Shown piece after piece: positions 47,252 to 55,677 of a stretch of 64,000 nt of DNA. The stretch comes from Ruegeria sp. HKCCD8929 (GTDB lineage Bacteria; Pseudomonadota; Alphaproteobacteria; Rhodobacterales; Rhodobacteraceae). Position 1 is the stretch's first letter. Each line of letters starts with the position of its first letter. Both the position numbers and the translations under genes were made by a program. The DNA lies in contig NZ_WPZY01000001.1 in assembly GCF_013031405.1 (NCBI RefSeq), positions 1 through 64,000 on the forward strand, read 5' to 3'. A model generated the notes under the pieces. It searched no databases. It worked only from the letters and a program-made list of their open reading frames with translations, and was not told where the DNA came from.

Positions 47252-47719
47252 CTATTCCTGCTCTGGCAATGGCCCGATATTCACTATGTCGTACTTGTCG
47301 TTAAGCGCCGCCATCGTTGCCTGGTCCTCGAAATCCGCATCATCGAACTGCGCCAATTCCGCGAGAAACTGATCAAAACCAGAGGGCTGGAATATCATCA
47401 ACATGCGCGCCGAAACGTACCCTTCCGACATAGAGCAACCGTGAGGAATCCCTGGCGGGACGTGCAGGCATGTGCCTGGCCCGACGGTCATCCAGTCGCC
47501 ATCGACATAGAAATCGACCGCGCCCTCCAGGATGTAAAACGTCTCAGCGTGGTAGCGATGCAGGTGAAGGCCCAACCTGAAATTGGCTTTCAGATTGTCC
47601 TCCATCAGCGTGTACTGGCCGCCCGTGTCCTCTGCGGAGACCTTCACGAAGGTATGATCCGCCGACCAGTCATAATTCAACCCACCGCGGGGCGGGACAA
47701 GAGAATAACGTTTGGACAT
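47252..47719 (-). CDS. Cupin-domain protein
   Basis: About 155 residues with a single cupin: GLHLHRYHAETFYILEGAVD is the first cupin motif (metal His, Glu) and PPGIPHGCSM the second. Cupins of this kind can be dioxygenases, isomerases or binding proteins. The frame begins at a TTG overlapping the SDR stop (47737), but ATG 47719 has better family support. It is the last gene of the operon starting at dctP (54594). Its role in breaking down the transported compound is plausible but unproven. Confidence 0.8.
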   Translation of the reverse strand: MSKRYSLVPPRGGLNYDWSADHTFVKVSAEDTGGQYTLMEDNLKANFRLGLHLHRYHAETFYILEGAVDFYVDGDWMTVGPGTCLHVPPGIPHGCSMSEGYVSARMLMIFQPSGFDQFLAELAQFDDADFEDQATMAALNDKYDIVNIGPLPEQE

Positions 47720-47733
47720 GGGGCACTCGTCGT

Positions 47734-48489
47734 TCAAAGGTTCACTTTGCCGCCGTCGACATTCAGAGTCTGGCCGGTCACGAAGTCGCTGTCAGGTGTG
47801 ATGAGATACATCAGTGAACCCAGCAGGTCTTCGGGTACCATTTCGCGTTTGATCGAACGCGACTGGACCGTCGGCGCGCGCGCTGGGTCAAATCCGGTAT
47901 GGCCTTGAAGCGCTTCGCTTTCGGTCAGACCCGGTGCAATGGCATTGACCTGGATGTTCTTGTCGCCCAGTTCGCGACCAAAACAACGGGTCAGTGCAAT
48001 CACGGCCCCTTTGGACGCGGTGTAATGCGACAGGCCCGGAGGGCCGTAGTAGAACGTGCCCGATGCGATGTTGACGATCTTGCCGCCACCGGCGCGCAAC
48101 ATGGCAGGAACCACCGCCTTTGTGGCCTGATGCACACCGCGCGCGTTGACCATCATGACCTTGTCGAACTCGTCATTGTCGATCTGCGTGAACGGCTTGG
48201 GTTCGAGCGCGGCAAAGATCGACGCGTTGTTGACCAGGATGTTCAGGGCACCGAATTCTTTCTCGGTCGCTTCGACCATAGCGTTCAGCTCATCGTCTGA
48301 CGTGATGTTCACACTCAAGCCCGTGGCCGATCCACCTGAACCCTTGATTGCTGCGACGGTATCCGCGGTATCCAGAACATCCGTGACCACGACATTGGCC
48401 CCCTCTTCCGCCATGCGCTTGGCCATGACGGCGCCAATTCCACGAGCTGCGCCAGTGATGACGGCGGTTTTTCCTTCCAATCGTCCCAT
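47734..48489 (-). CDS. Short-chain dehydrogenase/reductase (SDR)
   Basis: A 251-residue classical SDR with TGAARGIG (cofactor loop), NNASIF, catalytic Ser in VNIASGTFY, and Tyr-Lys in YTASKGAV; the last part VTGQTLNVDGG is typical. Asp after the second strand (VVTDVLD) suggests NAD preference. It lies 15 bases after the GST gene in the minus-strand catabolic operon and could oxidise an alcohol of the transported substrate, much as the SDR enzymes LigD/L/N act with GSTs in beta-aryl ether breakdown in Sphingobium; that comparison is inference. Confidence 0.88.
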   Translation of the reverse strand: MGRLEGKTAVITGAARGIGAVMAKRMAEEGANVVVTDVLDTADTVAAIKGSGGSATGLSVNITSDDELNAMVEATEKEFGALNILVNNASIFAALEPKPFTQIDNDEFDKVMMVNARGVHQATKAVVPAMLRAGGGKIVNIASGTFYYGPPGLSHYTASKGAVIALTRCFGRELGDKNIQVNAIAPGLTESEALQGHTGFDPARAPTVQSRSIKREMVPEDLLGSLMYLITPDSDFVTGQTLNVDGGKVNL

Positions 48490-48504
48490 ACTATCCTCCG
48501 GTAT

Positions 48505-49326
48505 TCAGATTTCGATTTCGAGAATTCTCGCGACTTCGGGCCAGCTCTTGGCGCCGTTTTCCCGCAGATCATTGGTTAAGTCTTCCGGCACCCAGTCAAG
48601 GAAGCACTTCTTGAAGTTCGGCAGCGCTTGGATCCGGGCAAACCATTTCTCAACATTGGGCAGGCGTCCGTTTTCCCACATGCCCCGCATCGACATCATT
48701 GCCAGGCGGTTGACATAAGGCGTCATGGCAATGTCCGCGATGGTGAATTTGTTACCCACCAGCCAGTCGTTCTCGCCTGCCAGCGCCTCCTCCATCTTGT
48801 GCAGGTAGGTATCGTACAGCTTGACCTTTTCGGTGGCGCCCGGCGCCTCAAATCCATAGCGAGTAAACCCGTCTTTCATGCTTTTCCAATCGGACGTGAC
48901 CGAGATCGGCGGTGTGGACGCCAGGAACTCCTTCACACCTTCAGGGCCGAGATTTTTCAGCACCGTGTGACGGTGCGAGCAGACAAAGGTCACGGCACCG
49001 CAGGCCGGGTGCAAATCCTCGTCAACCGCCTTGGTCCAATACCGCACCTGCGCACGCTCCCACGGATCGGTGGGGTGCATCGGGTTTTCGGGCACGATGC
49101 CATCAAGATACTCGCAGATCACCGTCGAGTCGGTGATGACCGTATCATTGTGAACCAGCGTCGGCACAACCGCCTTTGGGTTCAGCTTCATGTATTCTGG
49201 GTCGAACTGCTCGCCCTTAAGAATGTCAATGTAGACGCCCGCCCATTCCAGACCTTTTTCTTCCATGGCAAAGCGCACCTTGGCCGCGCAAACCGAGGAG
49301 CCGTGATGGTAAAGAGTGAATGTCAT
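48505..49326 (-). CDS. Glutathione transferase-like protein (beta-etherase-type neighbourhood)
   Basis: A 273-residue GST: N-terminal thioredoxin-like domain (LYHHGSSVCAAKVRFAMEEK, then PKAVVPTLVHNDTVITDSTV, with the glutathione-binding cis-Pro and Glu/Asp-Ser) and an all-helical C-terminal domain (GNKFTIADIAMTPYVN). The ATG at 49326 overlaps the aldehyde dehydrogenase stop by four bases. In Sphingobium, GSTs LigE/F cleave lignin ether bonds; this protein has similar length and setting, but the specific activity is not proven. A second, diverged GST is in the same operon (52702). Confidence 0.85.
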   Translation of the reverse strand: MTFTLYHHGSSVCAAKVRFAMEEKGLEWAGVYIDILKGEQFDPEYMKLNPKAVVPTLVHNDTVITDSTVICEYLDGIVPENPMHPTDPWERAQVRYWTKAVDEDLHPACGAVTFVCSHRHTVLKNLGPEGVKEFLASTPPISVTSDWKSMKDGFTRYGFEAPGATEKVKLYDTYLHKMEEALAGENDWLVGNKFTIADIAMTPYVNRLAMMSMRGMWENGRLPNVEKWFARIQALPNFKKCFLDWVPEDLTNDLRENGAKSWPEVARILEIEI

Positions 49327-50762
49327 AGCTGCACCGTGACCCATTTAAGTTCTGTCATTGCTTCCATATCGGCGTCCGTGCCCTCGCGGCCGACACCAGA
49401 CTCGCCGTTGCCGCCAAAGGGCACATGGGCTTCGTCGTGGATGGTCGGGCCGTTGATGTGACACATGCCGGCGCCGATGTTGCGGGCAAAGTGGAACGCC
49501 TTGTCTATGTCTTTGGTAAAGATCGCCGAAGACAGACCGTATTCGGTATCGTTGGCCTTCTCGAGCCCTTCCTCGTAGCTGTCGATTGGATAGATCGAGC
49601 TGACGGGGCCAAAAGTCTCGGCCTTGCACACGGTCATCTCTTCGGTAACGTCGGTCAGCAACGTCGCTTGGCAACGGTTGCCCTCCCATTCGCCACCGGC
49701 AACCACCTTAGCCCCCTTGGCAACAGCGTCGGCAATATGCTCGCGCACCCGGTTGCGTTGACGATCCGAGATGATCGGCGCGATCACGGTTTTCGGGTCA
49801 CGCAGGTCACCCATGCCAATCTTTGACGCTACCATGGAAAAGCGCTTGACGAATTCCTGATAAAGTGGCCGCTCGACATAATAGCGGCTTGATCCGATAC
49901 ACGCCTGACCGGCAAACATGTAGATTGAGCGCGCCGCCAGCGGCACAACCTCGTCCAAATCGGCATCAGCGAGAATGACCGTCGGGCTTTTGCCACCCAA
50001 CTCGAGCGTGTTGGGGGTCTTGTTCTTGGCACAAATCTCGTTGATGTGCTGACCAATGACTGTCGACCCAGTGAAGGTGACAAAATCCACGTCAGTGTGG
50101 CTGGTGAGATCGTCCCCAATCTCGTGACCGAAGCCGGTTACGACATTGTATGAACCCGGAGGGAACCCAGCTTCGGCCACAATCTCGGCAAAGAGCACCG
50201 TCAGGTGCGGCGCCATTTCCGAAGGCAGGTGTACCACGGTGTTTCCGACGGCCAGTGCATTGGCGACAAGGCGCGTGGTCTTGATCAAGGGAACGTTGAA
50301 CGGTGTGATCACGGCGACCACACCAAGGGGTTCGCGGATCGACATGCTGAACTTACCAGGCGCGTCCGACGGGATTGTCTCGCCGCGCACGTTGCGGCAA
50401 AGGCCCGCTGCCGCACGGATCATCGTCAGCCCCTTGTCGAACTCGAACATGGCCTTTTGGAAAGGCGAACCGATTTCGTCAATCAGGCAATCGACCAATT
50501 CATCACGGCGCTCTTCCATGATCTCAGCAACGCGAAGAAGCCAACGCTCGCGTTCCTTTGGCAAGGTTTCCTTGTAGGTCGGGAAAGCGTTCTTCGCCGC
50601 AGCTATACCCTTTCGCATATCGTTGCCCGTGCCGTTTGCCGCATGGCAGTACAGGCTATCGTCCAACGGATTCAGCACCTCGAACGTGGCGCCTCCCTCG
50701 GCGTCGACCCAGCTTCCGCCGATAAAGTGCTGAAGCGTCTTGGATGTTGTCTTGGTGTCCAT
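49323..50762 (-). CDS. Aldehyde dehydrogenase (benzaldehyde/vanillin dehydrogenase type)
   Basis: A 479-residue NAD(P)-dependent aldehyde dehydrogenase. The catalytic Cys is in AGQACIGSSR, the general-base Glu in LELGGKSP, and the cofactor motif is FTGSTVIGQ. SIREPLGVVAVITPFNVPLI and GRGMCHINGP-like sequence near the end place it with aromatic-aldehyde dehydrogenases. ATG 50762 follows AGGAG; the long upstream open frame up to 51017 is out of the gene. It lies 20 bases after dctM and is coupled to the GST. It would fit oxidation of an aromatic aldehyde to an acid that enters the protocatechuate pathway. Confidence 0.9.
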   Translation of the reverse strand: MDTKTTSKTLQHFIGGSWVDAEGGATFEVLNPLDDSLYCHAANGTGNDMRKGIAAAKNAFPTYKETLPKERERWLLRVAEIMEERRDELVDCLIDEIGSPFQKAMFEFDKGLTMIRAAAGLCRNVRGETIPSDAPGKFSMSIREPLGVVAVITPFNVPLIKTTRLVANALAVGNTVVHLPSEMAPHLTVLFAEIVAEAGFPPGSYNVVTGFGHEIGDDLTSHTDVDFVTFTGSTVIGQHINEICAKNKTPNTLELGGKSPTVILADADLDEVVPLAARSIYMFAGQACIGSSRYYVERPLYQEFVKRFSMVASKIGMGDLRDPKTVIAPIISDRQRNRVREHIADAVAKGAKVVAGGEWEGNRCQATLLTDVTEEMTVCKAETFGPVSSIYPIDSYEEGLEKANDTEYGLSSAIFTKDIDKAFHFARNIGAGMCHINGPTIHDEAHVPFGGNGESGVGREGTDADMEAMTELKWVTVQL

Positions 50763-50782
50763 TATTCGACTCCTGTTTATTG

Positions 50783-52144
50783 CTATCCGCCGACAACAGC
50801 CTGAGGTAGGAACAACGCGATCTGCGGGAAGAGGATGAGTAGGCCAATCATCGCGACCATGGCGAACCAGAAGGGCCAGATACCCCGAAAGATCTGGCTC
50901 ATCGGAACATCCGGGGCGATCGATTTCACGATGAAGACATTGATGCCGACCGGCGGGCTGATCATGCCCATCTCGAGCACGATCACCACGATTATGCCGA
51001 ACCAGATCAGGTCCCAATTCAGCGCCATGGCGATCGGGATCACCACGGGGATTGTCAGCACCAGCATCGCCATCGCTTCAAGGAACATGCCCAGGAACAT
51101 GTAGATCAGGATCACGATCAGCAGGATGCCGACCTCGCCAATCGGCAGCGATGTGAGAATTGTCACCAGTTGGGCGGGCAGTTCGGTCAGCGACATGAAC
51201 GGGATGAAGACAAATGCCCCGATGATAATCATGAACACGGTCGCGGTGGCGTTCATGGTCTCAAGCAGGACCGTCTTGGTGGCATTCCAGTTCAGCGAAC
51301 GCCGCCACGCGGCAACCACGAATGTAAAGAATGCTCCGACCGACGACGCCTCGACCGGAGTGAAGAAGCCGGTGTACATGCCACCAATGACGGCTAAGAC
51401 CACTGCCACGATTGGCACGGCCCGCCCCAGCGAGGCCATTTTCTCCTCACGGCTGAACCGCTTGCCGCGCGGGCCAGCTTCGGGCTTGCGGATCACCACA
51501 TAGTAGATCGCACCGATGAAGAGCAGTGTCAGGATGATGCCCGGGAACACTCCGGCCATAAAAAGACGCCCAATCGATTGCTCGGTCAGCACCGCATAGA
51601 TGATCATGCCGCCGGAGGGTGGGATCAGGAACCCCAACGTTCCCCCTGCCGCCACGGACCCCGTGGCCAGGCCGTCGGCATATTTGTATTTCTTCATTTC
51701 CGGCAAAGCCACCCGGCCCATAGTGACAGCCGAGGCAAGCGACGAGCCCGAGAGCGCGGCAAAGCCAGCACAAGCGGCAATAGTGGCCGAGGCCAGCCCG
51801 CCGCGCAGATGCCCCATCCAGCGATAGGCAGCAGCGAAAAGGTCATTCGACATGCCCGAAACACCGGCGAGGTTGCCCATAAGCACGAACATCGGAATGA
51901 CCAGAAGATTATAGTTTGATGCCGCCTCGAATGTTTCACCGGCCAGGTTTGAATAGGCGATCTTCAGACCACGAGCCCAGGCCTGATCTTCAGCCATGCC
52001 CACGGCCATGAACTTGTTGGCATTGGCGATGATCGTACCCACGAACCCAACGCCAAGCATCGACAGGGCTACCGGCATCCGCAGCGCCAGCAGGACAAAA
52101 AGCACAAGCAGTCCCAGAAGACCAAGAAATGTCATACTGATCAT
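50783..52144 (-). CDS. dctM: TRAP transporter large membrane subunit (DctM), system 1
   Basis: A 453-residue DctM-type permease, about twelve membrane segments, carrying the main sodium-driven transport function of a TRAP transporter. Segments such as GFAALSGSSLASAVTMGRVA, AGGTLGFLIPPSGGMIIYA and EMGMISPPVGINVFIVKSIA are the usual signatures. The start overlaps dctQ by four bases. Partner genes dctQ (52141) and dctP (53584) are in the same operon, with a GST gene placed between dctP and dctQ, an unusual arrangement. Confidence 0.92.
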   Translation of the reverse strand: MISMTFLGLLGLLVLFVLLALRMPVALSMLGVGFVGTIIANANKFMAVGMAEDQAWARGLKIAYSNLAGETFEAASNYNLLVIPMFVLMGNLAGVSGMSNDLFAAAYRWMGHLRGGLASATIAACAGFAALSGSSLASAVTMGRVALPEMKKYKYADGLATGSVAAGGTLGFLIPPSGGMIIYAVLTEQSIGRLFMAGVFPGIILTLLFIGAIYYVVIRKPEAGPRGKRFSREEKMASLGRAVPIVAVVLAVIGGMYTGFFTPVEASSVGAFFTFVVAAWRRSLNWNATKTVLLETMNATATVFMIIIGAFVFIPFMSLTELPAQLVTILTSLPIGEVGILLIVILIYMFLGMFLEAMAMLVLTIPVVIPIAMALNWDLIWFGIIVVIVLEMGMISPPVGINVFIVKSIAPDVPMSQIFRGIWPFWFAMVAMIGLLILFPQIALFLPQAVVGG

Positions 52145-52680
52145 TGCCCGCCGCCCCCAACTCTGAGCGGAACCACCGTGTTTGAGCGCAGCAATTGCCA
52201 GATATCCAGTGCCAGTACGACTGCGTAGATCGCGACTGATGCAGCCAGCAGGTAGTAGAACGGTTTGAAAGAAATCAGCAGTTGCTGGGTCGTTTCACCG
52301 AACCGGTCGGCATTTTGGCCAGCATGCACCAGTTGCTGCGCCATCACGCACAACAAAACCAGGCCAATCAGCTTGACCACGACCATCGACCATTTGGCGA
52401 AACCTGCCGACATGCGGGATTCAAGCACTTCGATTTCGATATGCGCGCCCGTGCGCGCTCCGAGAGGGATCGACAGCGCAACGATAACCACCAGCGACAG
52501 GATCAGCAGGTCCTCGGCGCCAACGATCGGTGAGTTCAGCGCCTTGCGCATCACCAAAACATTCCAGACCGAATACCCGGTCATGAAAACCAGCGTTAGG
52601 CCGCCGCCGATCAGTGAAACCCAGGTCAAAGCCCGGTCCACCACATCAATCAGGGTTGGTTTTTGTTGCTCGTTCGACAT
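52141..52680 (-). CDS. dctQ: TRAP transporter small membrane subunit (DctQ), system 1
   Basis: A 179-residue DctQ subunit with four membrane segments (for example SLIGGGLTLVFMTGYSVWNV, LLILSLVVIVALSIPLG and VVVKLIGLVLLCVMAQQLV). GARTGAHIEIEVLESRM is the usual charged loop. DctQ fastens to DctM as a structural partner; the overlap ATGA with dctM secures equal translation. It follows the GST gene by 21 bases. Confidence 0.9.
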   Translation of the reverse strand: MSNEQQKPTLIDVVDRALTWVSLIGGGLTLVFMTGYSVWNVLVMRKALNSPIVGAEDLLILSLVVIVALSIPLGARTGAHIEIEVLESRMSAGFAKWSMVVVKLIGLVLLCVMAQQLVHAGQNADRFGETTQQLLISFKPFYYLLAASVAIYAVVLALDIWQLLRSNTVVPLRVGGGGQ

Positions 52681-52701
52681 GACTTCTTCGCGGTTCTTGG
52701 G

Positions 52702-53463
52702 TCAGACTTCCGAGAAATCCGGGCACCATTTCAGGACTCCCTCCCGGTAGCTGTCCTTGGCTTCGAATGACGCGGCCCAGCGTTGGATATTCGGATAGTT
52801 TTCAAACGGATAACCGCAGCCATGCAGGACGAAGTAGAGCGGGATCCACGAGATGTCCGCCAGCGTGAACTGGTCCCCCGTGATCCAGTCGCGTCCCTCA
52901 AGCGTCACTTCCAGCTTGGTGAAACACGCACCCAAAATGGCTTTGGCTTTATCAAGGTCGCTCGTGCTGAATTCGTTGCTGCCAGCGTGTTTTGAATGGA
53001 ATCTCTTCAGCTCTTCATTCTTCTGCAGCGAGTCGTATTTTTCCTGTTCCTCAGCAGTCTTTTTCATCTGCCTGCCCACTTTGTAGGCGTAGACGTACGG
53101 CTTGCACGCCGGCACGTGGATGGCGGCGGCCAGGTGCAGCCACTCCATCATCTCCGCGTTGTTTTCGGCCCGCAGGGACGGCTCGGGATAGGTTTCGTCA
53201 AGATAATCGATAATGTCGTTCGATTCGATGTGGACGACCCCGTTGTCCACCAGCGTTGGAACCAGACCGTTGGGATTAATCCCAAAATACTCGTCTGTTA
53301 TGTTTTCCTTCTTCTTCAGATCGATGTGGTGGCTCGTCCAGTCCAACCCTTTCTCGAGCAACGTCATGCGCACCCGCATCGAACAGTTGGATATCGCCCC
53401 GTGATACAAGTGAAGGCCTTTGAACGCCTCGACAGATTTGTTTGTTGGGACGATAACAACCAT
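52702..53463 (-). CDS. Glutathione transferase-like protein between dctP and dctQ
   Basis: About 253 residues: N-terminal thioredoxin domain (LHLYHGAISNCSMRVRMTLL, PNGLVPTLVDNGVVHIESND) and helical C-terminal domain (GDQFTLADISWIPLYF). The Ser/Asn/Cys near the N terminus is in the catalytic position. ATG 53463 follows AAGGA and gives normal GST length; the open frame goes further upstream without similarity. It is unusual to find a GST inside a TRAP gene set, which implies that the imported compound is a GST substrate. It is a different subfamily from the GST at 48505. Confidence 0.85.
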   Translation of the reverse strand: MVVIVPTNKSVEAFKGLHLYHGAISNCSMRVRMTLLEKGLDWTSHHIDLKKKENITDEYFGINPNGLVPTLVDNGVVHIESNDIIDYLDETYPEPSLRAENNAEMMEWLHLAAAIHVPACKPYVYAYKVGRQMKKTAEEQEKYDSLQKNEELKRFHSKHAGSNEFSTSDLDKAKAILGACFTKLEVTLEGRDWITGDQFTLADISWIPLYFVLHGCGYPFENYPNIQRWAASFEAKDSYREGVLKWCPDFSEV

Positions 53464-53554
53464 GGCGGATGTCCTTTGACGTGTTTGGTAAGGGAGTATC
53501 TCTGCCAGGCCCCACCGCTGCGAACTCGCAATGGGACCAAGCGGGAGTTCAAGC

Positions 53555-53572
53555 GCCTTCCCACCGGAAGGC
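53555..53572 (-). terminator. Hairpin after dctP (system 1)
   Basis: GCCTTCC (53555-53561) and GGAAGGC (53566-53572) make a seven-base stem with a four-base loop, eleven bases after the dctP stop in the direction of transcription and before the GST start. There is no clear T-run. It probably protects the dctP message or attenuates transcription into the membrane subunits, since binding proteins are needed in greater amounts. Confidence 0.5.
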
Positions 53573-53583
53573 ACAAGGCCGGC

Positions 53584-54594
53584 TCAAGGGTTCAGAGCTT
53601 TGTAGATTTTGCGCACATCTGTGATGCCGCGGCTTTCGTAATCGGCAAAAATCACCTCAAGACCTTCGGCAACAGCGGCATCCATCTTGGCGCGCTCTTC
53701 ATCCGATACGACCACCCATTCAAAGTTCTTGCCGGTGGTTTCGGCAATCAGCTTCTTTGAGACCTCGTCGGCACCGTCGAATGATTTCGCCAGTTCCAGC
53801 GACATCGGCAGACCAGCGATTTCGTCGATGATGGCCCGGTGCTCGTCCGACAGGCTCATGTACCGCTCTTTGTTCATGACTGCGTAGGTCACGGCAAAGG
53901 TCGTCGGCACGTTTTCGACGATGTGACTGGAAACGTCCCAGAAATTCCAGGGCTGCGTAATGTTGTTATACGAGGCCGTCGTTGCGTCGATCGTGCCGGT
54001 GCTGAGGCCAGTGTACATCTCGGTCACCGGCATTTGCACGGGAACGGCACCCAAGGATTCGACGATTGGCGTTGTCATCGCAGCAAAAGGCACAAGCTTG
54101 GCGCCCTTCAAACCTTCCATGGTGGACACATCTCGGTTTGCTGCAAACAGGTTGCCGGCAACGGTTCCCACGGCCAGAACCTTTACGTCTTCGTATTCGT
54201 CGGCCAGGTGCTCGTCAAAGGCGGCCCAGATGGCGCGTGTGGATTGATCGGCGTTTTCCGAGTTGCCTGGCAAAATGCCCAGCATCGTTTTCGGAAACAA
54301 CTGAGGTGTGTAGCCGGAAACGCCGAAGGTGATGTCTGCGACACCCTCAACGGCGCGCTTGTATTGCTGCACCGGACCCGCGCCAAGCTGGCCTGCCGGA
54401 TACATCTTCATGGTCAGCGTTCCGCCGGAGCGCTTTTCGATCTCCTCGCCGAACCACTTGAACATGCCTGTGTTCGTATGGTGCTGCGGCGGCAGGAATG
54501 TTGCAACGCTCAGCTCTTCGCTGGAGGCGGATTGAGCCGATACGGCAAGACCGAGGGCGGTTGCAGCAGCGAGGCTAATACGCGTGAGTTTCAT
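53584..54594 (-). CDS. dctP: TRAP transporter substrate-binding protein (DctP), system 1
   Basis: A 336-residue periplasmic binding protein: a signal peptide (MKLTRISLAAATALGLAVSA) is followed by the DctP fold (MYPAGQLGAGPVQQYKRAVE, VPVQMPVTEMYTGLSTGTID). A conserved Arg in this family binds the carboxylate of the ligand, so an organic acid is likely. It is the first gene of the minus-strand operon; operator-like palindromes lie just upstream (54632-54641 and others). The substrate is unknown but the neighbours (two GSTs, aromatic-type aldehyde dehydrogenase) suggest a lignin-derived acid. Confidence 0.92.
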   Translation of the reverse strand: MKLTRISLAAATALGLAVSAQSASSEELSVATFLPPQHHTNTGMFKWFGEEIEKRSGGTLTMKMYPAGQLGAGPVQQYKRAVEGVADITFGVSGYTPQLFPKTMLGILPGNSENADQSTRAIWAAFDEHLADEYEDVKVLAVGTVAGNLFAANRDVSTMEGLKGAKLVPFAAMTTPIVESLGAVPVQMPVTEMYTGLSTGTIDATTASYNNITQPWNFWDVSSHIVENVPTTFAVTYAVMNKERYMSLSDEHRAIIDEIAGLPMSLELAKSFDGADEVSKKLIAETTGKNFEWVVVSDEERAKMDAAVAEGLEVIFADYESRGITDVRKIYKALNP

Positions 54595-54631
54595 TATGTC
54601 CTCCCAGGATTTGTGTGATCACCAAGCGACG

Positions 54632-54844
54632 TGGGATCCCATATTCGCCTGCCATCGACAGTATTCTCGATTCAGGCCGCGTCTTGCACTTGAATACCAT
54701 AATGGGATCCCAAATCAAGACAATTTTAAAATCGGCGTAGTATTATTGGTTTGATTTTAAGTTTAGGGATCCAAAAAATCTGCTTACCTTAGGATCAACA
54801 TCTCGCCGCTGGTGCAGAACACGCAGCTTGACTTTGGGATCCCG
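54632..54844. promoter_or_regulatory. Array of four TGGGATCCCA-type palindromes between dctP and the GntR gene
   Basis: Copies: TGGGATCCCA at 54632-54641, TGGGATCCCA at 54703-54712, TAGGGATCCA at 54764-54773 and TGGGATCCCG at 54835-54844. Their centres are 71, 61 and 71 bases apart, close to whole helical turns (7, 6, 7). They fill the control region between two divergent genes and the last copy lies just before the GntR start. Ten-base palindromes of this type are the expected operators of FCD-class GntR regulators. The AT-rich run between copies 2 and 3 probably holds the promoters. Confidence 0.75.
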
Positions 54845-54847
54845 CAC

Positions 54848-55633
54848 ATGATGAATGAGCCTATGGAATCGATTGATACAGAACTCGCGGCGCGAATCAG
54901 ACAAGACATCATCATGGGTGTTTTCAGGGAAGGTGAGCGTCTCTCCGAGGCTCGGCTTTGCGAAATCTACGACGTGTCGCGGACGCCAATCAGGCTGGCA
55001 CTTCGGCTGCTGGAACGTGAACGCCTCATTCGCCGTGGCGAAGGTCGAGGGTACACGGTCTTCAGCCCGACAGTAGAAGATATCCTGCAGGCGGTTCAGG
55101 TGCGTGGTCACTTGGAAAGCCTAGCCGCGCGACTGATGGCCCAATCCGCAGAGCGCTCTCAGCATCTGCCCCACCTGGCACGTGCGATCGAAACCATCGG
55201 CAAGGTTTTGCGGGCTGGTGTACTGGACGATGCTGCTAGACGAGAGGCGCAGGCTGCAAACAAAATCTTCCACACAACCATTCTGACGGCCTGCGGCAAT
55301 GACTATGTCGGATTTACCTGTGAACAGATCAGTCACCTACCCATGTTGGCGGCCGGCTCGATGGTCTTTGACCGCACATCCAGCCAATCGCCGGACCACA
55401 TGGAGCGGGGTCTTTTCAGATTGCATATCGGGAATGCTCAGCATCAGGTGATTTACGAAGCCATCGAGAAGGGCGATGCCGTTCGCGCGGAAGGCATGAT
55501 GCGGGAACACTCTCACGCAATGCTCGATTATATTCAGACATTCGAGCGCAAAGACGACAGCCTGACAGTCGCTGACCTAATTGCCTATTCGGGTGCCGAG
55601 CCGTTGGATTTTGGAAAACCGCGAACCGAATGA
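54848..55633 (+). CDS. GntR-family (FCD) transcriptional regulator
   Basis: About 261 residues: winged helix-turn-helix at the N terminus (IRQDIIMGVFREGERLSEAR, then VSRTPIRLALRLLERERLI and RRGEGRGYTVF) followed by an all-helical FCD ligand-binding domain with metal-binding residues (NKIFHTTILTACGNDYV, and EHSHAMLDYI at the end). FCD-type GntR proteins are mostly repressors released by organic acids. It diverges from the TRAP operon across an array of palindromes and likely represses both that operon and itself. Start chosen at ATG 54848; 54812 (GTG) and 54863 (ATG) are alternatives. Confidence 0.9.
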   Translation: MMNEPMESIDTELAARIRQDIIMGVFREGERLSEARLCEIYDVSRTPIRLALRLLERERLIRRGEGRGYTVFSPTVEDILQAVQVRGHLESLAARLMAQSAERSQHLPHLARAIETIGKVLRAGVLDDAARREAQAANKIFHTTILTACGNDYVGFTCEQISHLPMLAAGSMVFDRTSSQSPDHMERGLFRLHIGNAQHQVIYEAIEKGDAVRAEGMMREHSHAMLDYIQTFERKDDSLTVADLIAYSGAEPLDFGKPRTE

Positions 55634-55677
55634 CTGCCTAGAATGGCATAAGGCCGTGGTTTTGCGGCGTATCGTCC

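Noticed and set aside
49323..51017. Aldehyde dehydrogenase start at 51017
   Set aside because: The first 85 codons of that frame overlap dctM antisense-like sequence and lack family similarity; ATG 50762 with AGGAG gives the normal length.
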